From contig NZ_JAGIOI010000001.1 in the NCBI RefSeq assembly GCF_017876675.1, forward strand, positions 1,364,001 to 1,428,000: DNA of 64,000 nt, in the 5' to 3' direction. This DNA comes from Arthrobacter stackebrandtii (GTDB lineage: Bacteria; Actinomycetota; Actinomycetes; Actinomycetales; Micrococcaceae). The notes below the pieces were generated by a model that saw only the letters and a program-made list of their open reading frames with translations, searched no databases and was not told the origin of the DNA. The first letter of the stretch is position 1, and each line of letters opens with the position of its first letter. A program made the translations under genes and the position numbers. Shown here one piece after another: positions 17,079 through 25,437 of the stretch.

Positions 17079-17149
17079 GCACCAGCAACACCCCGCCTGC
17101 ACACCACAGTCAACCGATTCAAGTCAGTCAACGACGATTGGAAGCACCC

Positions 17150-18499
17150 ATGTCATTCATTGCAAGCAACACCGCAACACCCGCCCCCGAACCCGGGCTT
17201 TCCCGCCGCGGTTTCCACCGCCTGTTCGGCGCAGCCGCCGTTGCCACGACCATGTCCCTGGCGCTGGCGGCATGCGGTTCCGGCGGCCCGGCAACCAACG
17301 CCGACGGGCAGGCGGAACTGCGCTTCAGCTGGTGGGGGTCGGACGGCCGGGTCAAGGTAACGACCGCGGCCATATCGGCGTTTGAAGCTGAAGCCCCCGA
17401 CATCAAGATCAAGCCGGAGTACGGCGACTGGAGCGGCTACTGGGACAAGCTAGCCACCCAGACGGCAGGCAACGACTCCCCCGACGTGATCCAGATGGAT
17501 GAAAAGTACATTGCCGAATACTCCTCACGAGGCGCACTGCTGGACTTGTCCAAGTACGGCGTGGACACCACCAACCTGGTTCCCGACGTCCTCAAGGCCG
17601 GGCAAAACGATGCCGGCCTGACAGGCATCCCCGCCGGAATCAACGCCGCCACCATCATCGCCAACCCCAAGGTGTTTGAAGCCGCCGGCGTGTCCATGCC
17701 GGACGACCAGACGTGGACATGGGAGGACTACAAGAACATTGCCGCTGAAGTGACGGCAAAGTCAGCAGACGGCATCACCGGTTCCACCGCATACAGCGCA
17801 GACCAGGCTTCCCTCAACGTGTGGCTGCGGCAGAACGGCAAGGAATTTTACTCGACGGACGGCACGCTCGGCTTTGCCCCCGGCGACATGGAAAGCTGGC
17901 TGGCGTTCCTCATCGAGCTCGCCGAGGCAAAGGCCATCCCGGCCGCCTCGACAGTCATTGAGGAGCAGGCCTCCTCCCTGGACCAGAGCGCCACGGCCAC
18001 CGGCAAAGCCGCCATGTCCTTCTGGTGGTCCAACCAGCTGCCCGCGCTGGAGAACGCCGCCGGAACGGAACTGGTGATTCTCAATTACCCATCCAGGACC
18101 GGGTCCTCGGCCGACGCCAAGCTTTGGTACAAGGCATCCCAGTTCTGGTCGGCATCGGCCCGCACCAAGAATCCGGAGGCCGTTGGAGAGTTCATCAACT
18201 TCCTGACCAACAGCACCGCCGCAGGCGAGGCGCTGCTGGCCGACCGCGGCGTGCCGGTGAGCACGGTGGTCCGCGCCGCCGTCGCGGACAAGTTGACCCC
18301 TGCCGACGTCAAGGTGATCGAGTTCGTCGACAACATCAAGGACAAGCTCGGCCCCGTGCCGCCGCCGGTCCCCAAGGGTGCCGGCGCCATGGAGGACATC
18401 ATCAAGCGCTACGCCTCGGAAGTCATGTTCAAGCGCCAGTCCCCCGCCGACGCGGCCTCCGGCGCCGTCACGGAAATGAACGCCGCACTCGGAAGCTAG
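17150..18499 (+). CDS. ABC sugar-binding lipoprotein 3 of the uronate island
   Basis: A 449-residue binding protein, third of the paralogous set. The leader LSRRGFHRLFGAAAVATTM with lipobox LAAC is a likely Tat-type lipoprotein signal. The mature region repeats the SGYWDKLATQTAGNDSPDVIQMDEKYIAEY block. The ATG at 17150 has GGAAG upstream; the TTG 12 bases earlier is less likely. It is the last gene before an operator (18552) that opens a separate unit. Together with 11079 and 14522 it gives three receptors for one visible permease pair. Confidence 0.92.
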   Translation: MSFIASNTATPAPEPGLSRRGFHRLFGAAAVATTMSLALAACGSGGPATNADGQAELRFSWWGSDGRVKVTTAAISAFEAEAPDIKIKPEYGDWSGYWDKLATQTAGNDSPDVIQMDEKYIAEYSSRGALLDLSKYGVDTTNLVPDVLKAGQNDAGLTGIPAGINAATIIANPKVFEAAGVSMPDDQTWTWEDYKNIAAEVTAKSADGITGSTAYSADQASLNVWLRQNGKEFYSTDGTLGFAPGDMESWLAFLIELAEAKAIPAASTVIEEQASSLDQSATATGKAAMSFWWSNQLPALENAAGTELVILNYPSRTGSSADAKLWYKASQFWSASARTKNPEAVGEFINFLTNSTAAGEALLADRGVPVSTVVRAAVADKLTPADVKVIEFVDNIKDKLGPVPPPVPKGAGAMEDIIKRYASEVMFKRQSPADAASGAVTEMNAALGS

Positions 18500-18551
18500 C
18501 CCCGAGCCCCGCCGTGGCCATTCGGCACCGGCGGGGCCGGCCCCTTCCCTT

Positions 18552-18565
18552 GGAAAGCGCTTACC
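18552..18565. promoter_or_regulatory. LacI-type operator before the Gfo/Idh-DUF6807 gene
   Basis: GGAAAGCGCTTACC, an imperfect palindrome centred on GCGC, lies about 70 bases before the start of the fusion gene. It resembles the site at 45236 (GGAAAGCGTTATCC) more than the TTTTC-type sites. Confidence 0.55.
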
Positions 18566-18632
18566 GGATAGTGTGGACAATAACTTGTCATGCACACCCG
18601 CTCCGCATCGAACAGACAGAACGGAACCACCC

Positions 18633-20627
18633 TTGACCACCACGGCCCCCTCAGCTGCCATCGGCACGCCCCTTCCCCGCATCGCACTGGTTGGCGTGCA
18701 CGGATTCGGCGCCCACCACCTCGTCAACCTGGACAGGCTGCAGGCCCAAGGCGCCCTGGACCTCGTTGCCGTCGCTGACCCCAACCCGCCGGAGGCCGGC
18801 CGGCTGGCAGGCTCGGTCGCGGTGTTCAACAACCTCGAGGAGCTGCTCGCCGCCGGAACCGCCCCCGACGTCGTCATCATCGCAACCCCGATCCAGACGC
18901 ACGCCGCCCTGGGCCTGGCCGCGCTGGCGGCCGGAGCGGACGTCTACCTGGAAAAGCCCACGGCCGCATCCATGGCCCAGTTCCACGAACTCCGCCAGGC
19001 CGCCGAGGCCGCCGGCAAGGCCGTCCAGATCGGCTTCCAGTCGCTGGGTTCGCTGGCCCTGCCGGCCCTTGCCGCCCTGATGGCCGACGGCGGACTGGGC
19101 ACCATCCGCGGCTATTCCGCCACGGGTACGTGGGTGCGCGACAAGGCCTACTACCAGCGCTCGCGCTGGGCGGGAAAGCGCACCATCAACGGCGTGGATG
19201 TCGTGGACGGTGTCACCACCAACCCCTTGGCCCACGCCGTGGCCACGGCCCTGCACATCGCCGGGATCCGCTCCGCCAACGCCATCGAAACCGTGGAGAC
19301 GGACCTGTACCGGGCGCACGACATCGAAGGCGACGACACCTCCGCGGTGCGCATCACGCCCAAGGAGGGACCCGCCGTCGTCAGCGCACTGACCGTGTGC
19401 GCAGCGGATCAGACGGAGCCGTTTGTCACCGTCCACGGCACCGCCGGCACCGCCGTGTTCCACTACACGCAAGACATCCTGGACATCACCACGGAGTCGG
19501 GCACCACCAGCGAAAGCTACGCGCGCACCGACCTCCTGGAGAACCTGCTCACCCACCGCGCAGACGGCACGCCGCTGCTGAGCTCTCTGGAAAACAGCGG
19601 TGCGTTCATGAGCGTGTTGGAGGCCGTGCGCACCGCGGACGACCCGCACCGGATCGCCCCTGAACACATTGAATGGGTGGGGGAAGGAACCGCCGCGCAC
19701 CCGGTCGTAGCGGACATTGGAGCCTGGATCACGCGCGCGACGGCGGCGCAGGCCACCTTCTCCGAACTGGGCGCACCCTGGGCGCGGCCCGCCGGGGCAA
19801 CGGACACCATTGAGGTCTCCGGCACCGAGGTGGCCCGCGAAGTCAGCGGCCGCCGGATCGCACCGACGCTGTCGCCGCGCCCGTACCTGCACCCGGTTTC
19901 CACCATGGGCGGGACCGTCGTCACCGATGCGATGCCCCTGGACCACGTGTGGCACCTCGGTGCCGGCGTGGCGCTGCAGGACGTCAACGGCGTGAATTTT
20001 TGGGGCGGCCGGACGTATCGGCGCGAAGAAGCCGGCTACGTCTGGCGCCCCGACCACGGCCGGATCGAACGGATTTCATCCGTTGACAACGGCGCCTCCC
20101 GGACGGAGCGGCTGGCGTGGTTCGGCCCGGACGGGGCGGAACTCCTGCAGGAGGAACGCTCCTGGAGCTGGGAACAGGCCGACGGCGGTGCCTGGACCCT
20201 GCGGCTCTCCTTCACCCTGGCCCCGGCCGGCAGCGAACCCGTCAGCCTGGGCAGCCCCGGCTCCAACGGCCGGGAAGCCGGCGGCTATGGCGGCTTCTTC
20301 TGGCGCCTGCCGGAGGCGGCAAACATCAACGTCCGAACTCCGCTGGCGTCCGGTGAAGACGCCGTGCACGGCAGCACCGCCCCCTGGCTGGCCTGGTCCG
20401 CGGACTTCGCCGGCCGGCCCGCAACCCTCGTGTTCACCGCCCCGCCCGAAGCCAACGACCCCTGGTTTGTCCGGGCGTCCGGCTACCCGGGTGTGGGATC
20501 TTCCCTGGCCTGGGACGCCCCGGTGGTGCTGGCGCCGGGCGAATCACTGACCAGGAGCCTGACCGTCACGATCGCCGACGGCCTGGCCACCGACGAACAA
20601 ATCAAGAATTGGACCACACGCGCATGA
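18633..20627 (+). CDS. Gfo/Idh/MocA oxidoreductase fused to a DUF6807 (PmoA-like) domain
   Basis: A 664-residue two-part protein. Residues 15-380 form a sugar dehydrogenase of the Gfo/Idh/MocA type: Rossmann motif ALVGVHGFG (about 18-26) and the EKP motif at 107-109. From about residue 400 to the end is a domain matching DUF6807/PmoA-like proteins (HPVSTMGG, DHVWHLGAGVALQDVNG.NFWGG, GGYGGFFWR, ST.PWLAW). The C-terminal domain has no assigned activity but is frequent beside sugar oxidoreductases. The TTG at 18633 has GGAA upstream and lies beyond the operator; a GTG at 18573 would extend the protein by 20 residues but sits too close to the operator. The next start overlaps its stop. Confidence 0.85.
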   Translation: MTTTAPSAAIGTPLPRIALVGVHGFGAHHLVNLDRLQAQGALDLVAVADPNPPEAGRLAGSVAVFNNLEELLAAGTAPDVVIIATPIQTHAALGLAALAAGADVYLEKPTAASMAQFHELRQAAEAAGKAVQIGFQSLGSLALPALAALMADGGLGTIRGYSATGTWVRDKAYYQRSRWAGKRTINGVDVVDGVTTNPLAHAVATALHIAGIRSANAIETVETDLYRAHDIEGDDTSAVRITPKEGPAVVSALTVCAADQTEPFVTVHGTAGTAVFHYTQDILDITTESGTTSESYARTDLLENLLTHRADGTPLLSSLENSGAFMSVLEAVRTADDPHRIAPEHIEWVGEGTAAHPVVADIGAWITRATAAQATFSELGAPWARPAGATDTIEVSGTEVAREVSGRRIAPTLSPRPYLHPVSTMGGTVVTDAMPLDHVWHLGAGVALQDVNGVNFWGGRTYRREEAGYVWRPDHGRIERISSVDNGASRTERLAWFGPDGAELLQEERSWSWEQADGGAWTLRLSFTLAPAGSEPVSLGSPGSNGREAGGYGGFFWRLPEAANINVRTPLASGEDAVHGSTAPWLAWSADFAGRPATLVFTAPPEANDPWFVRASGYPGVGSSLAWDAPVVLAPGESLTRSLTVTIADGLATDEQIKNWTTRA

Positions 20628-21745
20628 ACCCCTCAACAATCCTCGCCGACACCAGCACCGCCGCACCCGGTTCAGTCCTTCCTGACACGTCTGCCGCCGA
20701 CCGCGCGGCCAAGCGCGCCCGGGTCCTGGACATCCTTGCCGCTGCGGGCCGGGACTCCGTCCTGTTGACCAGCCAGAGCGCCGTCAGCTGGTACCTGGAC
20801 GGCAGCCGCGTGGGCATCAGCCTGGCCGGGGACCCCATTGCCGCTGTGCTGGTCACGGCCGGCGGCGACCACGTGGCGACGTTCAACAACGAGGCCGAAC
20901 GGCTGGCGGCCGAAGAGCTGCCCGCGGATGTCACCCTCCACGAGGTGCCCTGGCACGGTTCCCTGACGGACGTTTCCGCATGGTTCGGCGCGGGTGTTGC
21001 ACCGGCGGCCGAGGCGGAGCTGGCCGACGCGCTGCGCCTGGCCCGCCGCTCGCTGCTGCCGGGCGAGCTTCACCGCTACGAGGCGCTGTGCCGCGACGCT
21101 GCGGAGGCCCTGACGGAGGTGCTGACCCATGTCACGCCCCGGACCACCGAGCGCGACATCGCGGCGTCCCTGGCCGGACACCTCGTTGCCGCCGGGGCCG
21201 ACCCGCTGGTGCTGCTGGCCAACGGCGCCTCCCGCGTCGCGTTCCGCCACCCCCTGCCCACGGATGCCGTGCTGGGGCGCCGGGCCATGGCTGTGGTGTG
21301 TGCACGCCGCGACGGCATGATCGCCAACGTGACCCGGTGGGTGAGGTTCGACGGCGGCACCCCGGCAGAGCTCGATGCTGAAGCCCGCATCACCGCCGTC
21401 GAGGCAGACATCTTCGATGCCACGGTGCCAGGTGCCACGGTCGCAGAAGTACTGGCCGAAATCCGCGCAGCCTACGACCGGCACGGCTTTGGCCCGGACC
21501 AGTGGCGCCTGCACCACCAGGGCGGGCCGGCCGGGTATGCCGGCCGCGACCCCCGGGCCACCGACGCCGTCACGGACACCGTGGTCCTGAACCAGCCCTT
21601 CACCTGGAACCCCTCGGGTCCCGGCGTGAAAATCGAGGACACCGTGCTTCTGGAGGCAGGCGGCATCCGCCCGCTCAGCCTGGACCCGCACTGGCCTGCA
21701 ACAACAGTCAACGGGATCCTGCGTCCCCAGACGCTGCAACTGTAG
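20624..21745 (+). CDS. M24/creatinase-fold protein with atypical metal site
   Basis: A 373-residue protein with the two-domain plan of prolidase/creatinase-like proteins. The N-terminal domain opens LLTSQSAVSWYLDGSRVG and the pita-bread domain starts near 125 (EAELADALRLARRSLLPGE). The two aspartates that normally bind metal are not seen: the segment aligning with the usual D-x-T-R motif reads NVTRWV, while HHQGGPAGY supplies the histidine region. Creatinases are metal-free members of the fold, so a hydrolase without metal, or a lost activity, is possible. It is translationally coupled to the Gfo/Idh-DUF6807 gene. The role in sugar catabolism is unknown. Confidence 0.75.
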   Translation: MNPSTILADTSTAAPGSVLPDTSAADRAAKRARVLDILAAAGRDSVLLTSQSAVSWYLDGSRVGISLAGDPIAAVLVTAGGDHVATFNNEAERLAAEELPADVTLHEVPWHGSLTDVSAWFGAGVAPAAEAELADALRLARRSLLPGELHRYEALCRDAAEALTEVLTHVTPRTTERDIAASLAGHLVAAGADPLVLLANGASRVAFRHPLPTDAVLGRRAMAVVCARRDGMIANVTRWVRFDGGTPAELDAEARITAVEADIFDATVPGATVAEVLAEIRAAYDRHGFGPDQWRLHHQGGPAGYAGRDPRATDAVTDTVVLNQPFTWNPSGPGVKIEDTVLLEAGGIRPLSLDPHWPATTVNGILRPQTLQL

Positions 21746-21760
21746 CGAGCCCACCAAGCC

Positions 21761-21826
21761 GAGGACGTGGCAAAGTGGCGAGGACGTGGGAAATTTCCCA
21801 CGTCCTCGCCACTTTGCCACGTCCTC
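21761..21826. terminator. perfect 66-bp palindrome between convergent genes
   Basis: The 33-base left arm (GAGGACGTGGCAAAGTGG... to ...GTGGGAAA) is followed at once by its exact complement, with no spacer. It sits 15 bases after the M24-like stop and 12 bases before the dehydrogenase stop. Read either way it gives a very long hairpin, so it probably ends both transcripts. Each arm also holds a GAGGACGTGG direct repeat. Confidence 0.7.
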
Positions 21827-21838
21827 ACGCTTCAGGAG

Positions 21839-23290
21839 TTACCCCAACTGCAGCACGCCGTCCACGCGGCGGGGAACGCCCAGCGGGTTGGCCTCGCGCA
21901 GCGCCTCAGGCAGCAGCGCTTCCGGGGCGTCCTGGTAGGCAACGGGGCGCTGGAAGCGGCGCACCGCCGTCGCTCCAACCGAGGTAAACAGCGATGTGGT
22001 GGCCGGGTAGGGCCCGCCGTGCTGCTGTGCCCAGTTCACGGACACGCCGGTGGGCCAGCCGCCAAAGAGCACGCGCCCGGCCAGGCCGGTCAGCTGGTCC
22101 ACGAGGGCTGCGATGTCCTCGCCATCCTCAGCCTGCACGGTCGCCGTCAGACTGCCGGGAACGAGGGCCAGGGCCTGCGCGAGTTCCGCGTCGGAGGCGT
22201 ATTCAATGAGCAGCGTGGTGGGGCCGAAGCACTCCTCCAGCAGCTCCCCCGGGCGCGCTATGACGCCGGCCGCCGTGGTCGAGAAGACCACGGGCGCGGC
22301 CCCGTCGGCCTCGGCATCCTGGCCGGTGCTGCCGCTGAGCAAGTCCACGCCCGGCTGGGCGGCCAGGCCGGCAAGCCCCGCCGGGTACGCTGCTGCAATG
22401 CGGTCCGTCAGCATGGGCGCAGCCCCCTTGCCGGCGCACTCCGCCGCGACCTCGGCGCCAAAGCTGCTGCCCGCCGGAACGAAAACGAGGCCCGGCTTGG
22501 TGCAGAACTGGCCTGCGCCCATCGTGAAGGACGCTGCAAGCCCGGCCGCGAGCTGGCTGCTGCGTGCGGCCAGCGCGGCCGGGGTGATGACCACGGGGTT
22601 CAGGCTGCCCAGTTCGCCGTAGAACGGGATGGGCTCCGGGCGGGACACGGCCAGGTCGAAGAGCGCCCGGCCGCCGGGGATGGACCCGGTGAAGCCCACC
22701 GCCTTGATGAGCGGGTCCTGCACCAGCGCAGCCCCTGCCTCGCGGCCGGCGACCAGCGCGAACAGGCCGGCGGGAGCACCGGCGTCGGACAAAGCCTGGG
22801 TGACAATCTCGGCGGTGCGCTTTGACAGTTCCAGGTGGCCGGAGTGCGCCTTCACAATGACGGGGCAGCCAACGGCCAGCGCGGAGGCTGTGTCGCCGCC
22901 GGCCACGGAGAAGGCGAAGGGGAAGTTCGACGCCGAGAAGACGGCCACCGGGCCCACGGGGCGCAGGATGCGGCGCAGGTCGGGAGACGGCGGCGTTGCG
23001 CCGGGGTTGGCGTGGTCGATCACGGCTTCCAGGTAGGAGCCCTCCGTGATGACGCGCGCGAACAGGCGCAGCTGGCCGGTGGTGCGGGCCACCTCGCCAG
23101 TGAGCCGGACGGTGCCGAGGCGGGTTTCGGAATCGGCAATCTCCACGAGTTCGGCCACGTTGGCGTCGAGGGCGTCGGCGACGGCCAGCAGCCAGGAGGC
23201 GCGCACGGCGTCGCTGGCGGCAGCTGCCGGGCCGGATGCTGTGTGGGCGGCGGCGGTCAGGTCTTGGAGTTCTTGCGTTGCGGTCTGCAC
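21839..23290 (-). CDS. 2,5-dioxovalerate (alpha-ketoglutaric semialdehyde) dehydrogenase
   Basis: A 483-residue aldehyde dehydrogenase. It has Asn122 (SASNFPFAF), the cofactor lysine in VIVKAH, the catalytic base in YGELGSLNP (Glu226) and the nucleophile Cys263 in GAGQFCTKPG. Together these match the NADP-linked alpha-ketoglutaric semialdehyde group rather than common ALDHs. The product, 2-oxoglutarate, enters the citric acid cycle. The GTG at 23290 is preceded by GAGGAA with a 6-base gap. It is the last gene of the leftward uronate operon, 119 bases after the enolase-superfamily gene, and ends at the 66-bp palindrome. KdgD upstream provides its substrate. Confidence 0.88.
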   Translation of the reverse strand: MQTATQELQDLTAAAHTASGPAAAASDAVRASWLLAVADALDANVAELVEIADSETRLGTVRLTGEVARTTGQLRLFARVITEGSYLEAVIDHANPGATPPSPDLRRILRPVGPVAVFSASNFPFAFSVAGGDTASALAVGCPVIVKAHSGHLELSKRTAEIVTQALSDAGAPAGLFALVAGREAGAALVQDPLIKAVGFTGSIPGGRALFDLAVSRPEPIPFYGELGSLNPVVITPAALAARSSQLAAGLAASFTMGAGQFCTKPGLVFVPAGSSFGAEVAAECAGKGAAPMLTDRIAAAYPAGLAGLAAQPGVDLLSGSTGQDAEADGAAPVVFSTTAAGVIARPGELLEECFGPTTLLIEYASDAELAQALALVPGSLTATVQAEDGEDIAALVDQLTGLAGRVLFGGWPTGVSVNWAQQHGGPYPATTSLFTSVGATAVRRFQRPVAYQDAPEALLPEALREANPLGVPRRVDGVLQLG

Positions 23291-23409
23291 GGAGGGTTCC
23301 TCTGCTTCGGGGTCGGGATGGAACAAGGGGCCGGTTGGGACCGGGCGGATGGTGCCAGGTGGCCCTGTGGGTGGCGGGGCCGGCCGGTGCGCGGGCCCCG
23401 CCGGATGCC

Positions 23410-24492
23410 CTACCGGGCGGGGATGCCTGCGGCGAACTGCAGGCCCAGTCCGGGCACGCCAGTGCCGGAGAGCCGGCTGTCCCGGATCGTGACCGGCGAC
23501 GGTCCTGCCAGGATGCCCAGCTGCTCGAAGGATGCATCTTCCACGTCCTCGACGGCAACCGGGTTGGCCAGGGTCAGCGCCAGCTGCCCGGACAGTTCCG
23601 GGAGCAGGTGCGGAGCCACGGCGATGCTGTTGGTGCGGGCCAGCTCAACGATCCGGCGGAACGGGGTGATGCCGCCAACCCGGACAATGTTGGGCTGGAT
23701 GATGTCCGCTGCCTCCGCGTCGATGAAGTCGCGGAAGCGCTGGATGGTGTGTACGTTCTCGCCCAGGGCGATGGGCACGGGCGAGTGCTTGCGCAGCCGC
23801 CGGTATGCCCAGAGGTCGTCGGCGCGGATGGGTTCCTCCAGCCAGTGCAGGTTGAACTGCTCCAGCCGGGACAGCGCCCGGATGGTGGTGGGCAGGTCCC
23901 AGCGCTGGTTGGCGTCGATCATCAGGGCACGGTCCGGGCCGATGACGCTGCGGACCGCAGCCACGCGCTCCACGTCCTCGGCGATGTCGGGCTTGCCCAC
24001 CTTGATCTTCACTGCGCTGTGGCCTGCGGCAACCCACCGTTCGGCCTGCGCCACGAGCTCCTCGAGCGTGTAGTGCAGGTTCACGCCGGATCCGTAAACC
24101 TCCACGGATTCGTGCCGCTGGCCCAGTAATGCCGGCACCGAAACACCCCCGTTGCGGGCGGCCAGGTCCCAGAGCGCCAGGTCCAGCCCCGCCATGGCGA
24201 TGGTGGTGAGCCCCCCGCCGCCGGCCTCGTGCAGGCGCAGCCACAATGCGTCCCACACTGGTTCCGGATCGGAGGGAAGGCCAACGGCGAATCCGGCAAT
24301 GTCATGGTCCAACAGTGCCTTGACTGCCCGGGGCCCGATGGTCGGCGTCCAGGAGAACCCGTGGCCGGTGCCGCCGTCGTCCGTTTCCACCGTGGTGGCG
24401 ATGATGTGGTTTTCCGGTGCCTCCACCCCCCAGCTGCGGCGCAGCGGCACCGTCAGCAGGCGGGTGGTCAGGGCCGTGATCTTGGCGGTCAT
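23410..24492 (-). CDS. enolase-superfamily sugar-acid dehydratase/cycloisomerase
   Basis: A 360-residue mandelate-racemase-group enzyme, clearly different from the one at 15900. Catalytic residues are KIK Lys162/Lys164, Asp193 (MIDANQRWD), Glu219 (WLEEP), Glu245 (ALGEN) and His295 (APHLLPEL). It lies between kdgD and the semialdehyde dehydrogenase, so it most likely converts glucarate, galactarate or the aldarolactone to the keto-deoxy acid used by KdgD. Galactarolactone cycloisomerase is the main alternative. The ATG at 24492 fits the usual length. Having two members of this superfamily suggests one acts on a second acid epimer or on the lactone. Confidence 0.83.
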   Translation of the reverse strand: MTAKITALTTRLLTVPLRRSWGVEAPENHIIATTVETDDGGTGHGFSWTPTIGPRAVKALLDHDIAGFAVGLPSDPEPVWDALWLRLHEAGGGGLTTIAMAGLDLALWDLAARNGGVSVPALLGQRHESVEVYGSGVNLHYTLEELVAQAERWVAAGHSAVKIKVGKPDIAEDVERVAAVRSVIGPDRALMIDANQRWDLPTTIRALSRLEQFNLHWLEEPIRADDLWAYRRLRKHSPVPIALGENVHTIQRFRDFIDAEAADIIQPNIVRVGGITPFRRIVELARTNSIAVAPHLLPELSGQLALTLANPVAVEDVEDASFEQLGILAGPSPVTIRDSRLSGTGVPGLGLQFAAGIPAR

Positions 24493-24505
24493 GGGTCAGG
24501 CCGTG

Positions 24506-25429
24506 TCAGGCGGTGGCCAGCGCGTGGCTGGCGGCCAGCTCGTGGCCCTTGGCCAGGATGTCAGCCAGGCGGCCTTCCTGCTCGGCGGTGGGATTGACCA
24601 GCGGCGGGCGGACGGGGCCAACGGGCAGCCCGGCCTGGCGGATGCCGGCCTTGATGAGGGAGACGCCGAATCCGGGGACCTCGTCGCGCAGGCGGACCAA
24701 CGGTGCGTAGAAGCCCTCGATCAGTTCGGCGCGGCGTTCCTCGTTGCCGTCCATGTAGGCGCGGTAGTAGGCCGTGGCGATTTCCGGCGCCATGGCGAAG
24801 GCTGCCGACGAGTACAGCGGCATGCCGAGGCCTCGGTAGGCGCCCTGGGTCAGTTCGGCGGTCAGCAGGCCGTTGAAGAACTGGAAGTCCTCGCGGCCCG
24901 TGGCACGCACGGCGGAGACGATTTCCTGGGCCAGGCCCACGTCGCCCACGCCGTCCTTGAAGCCGATGACCTTCGGGTTCGCAGCCAGCTTCACCATGGA
25001 AGCGGCGGAGAACTTGGCGTTGGCGCGGTGGTAGACGATCACGGGCAGTGCGCTGGCGGCGGCGATGGCCTCAATGTAGGCCACGAGCCCGTCCTGCGGT
25101 GCACCGACCAGGTACGGAGGCAGGACCAGGAGGGCGTCGGCGCCAACCTCGGCTGCGGCACGGGCCGAGTCCAGGGCGTGGCCCAGAGGGCCGCCGGCAC
25201 CGGCAATGACCGGCACGGCGCCGTTGACAACCTCGACGGCGGCCTGCACCACGGTGCGCACCTCGGCAATGCTGAGGGCATGGAATTCACCCGTTCCGCA
25301 GGCGGGGAAGATGCCGCCCGGGCTGAACGGCAGGCGGGAGGCGATGTGCTCCTTGAGAAGGGCAACGTCAACGCTGCCTGCTTCATTGAACGGGGTGACG
25401 GGAAAGAAAAGGACGCCTTCGAACTTCAT
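24506..25429 (-). CDS. kdgD: 5-dehydro-4-deoxyglucarate dehydratase
   Basis: A 307-residue member of the dihydrodipicolinate-synthase family. It decarboxylates and dehydrates 5-keto-4-deoxyglucarate to alpha-ketoglutaric semialdehyde. The GTGE phosphate/carboxylate-site motif (45-48), Tyr133 and the Schiff-base Lys158 in GFKDG are all present, and FFPVTPF at the start is typical. Length and the FPACGTGEFHAL segment point to KdgD rather than lysine biosynthesis. It is third in the leftward operon, 8 bases after the uronate dehydrogenase gene and 13 bases before the enolase-superfamily gene, so the pathway order is preserved in the gene order. Confidence 0.92.
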   Translation of the reverse strand: MKFEGVLFFPVTPFNEAGSVDVALLKEHIASRLPFSPGGIFPACGTGEFHALSIAEVRTVVQAAVEVVNGAVPVIAGAGGPLGHALDSARAAAEVGADALLVLPPYLVGAPQDGLVAYIEAIAAASALPVIVYHRANAKFSAASMVKLAANPKVIGFKDGVGDVGLAQEIVSAVRATGREDFQFFNGLLTAELTQGAYRGLGMPLYSSAAFAMAPEIATAYYRAYMDGNEERRAELIEGFYAPLVRLRDEVPGFGVSLIKAGIRQAGLPVGPVRPPLVNPTAEQEGRLADILAKGHELAASHALATA

Positions 25430-25437
25430 GGTTTCTC

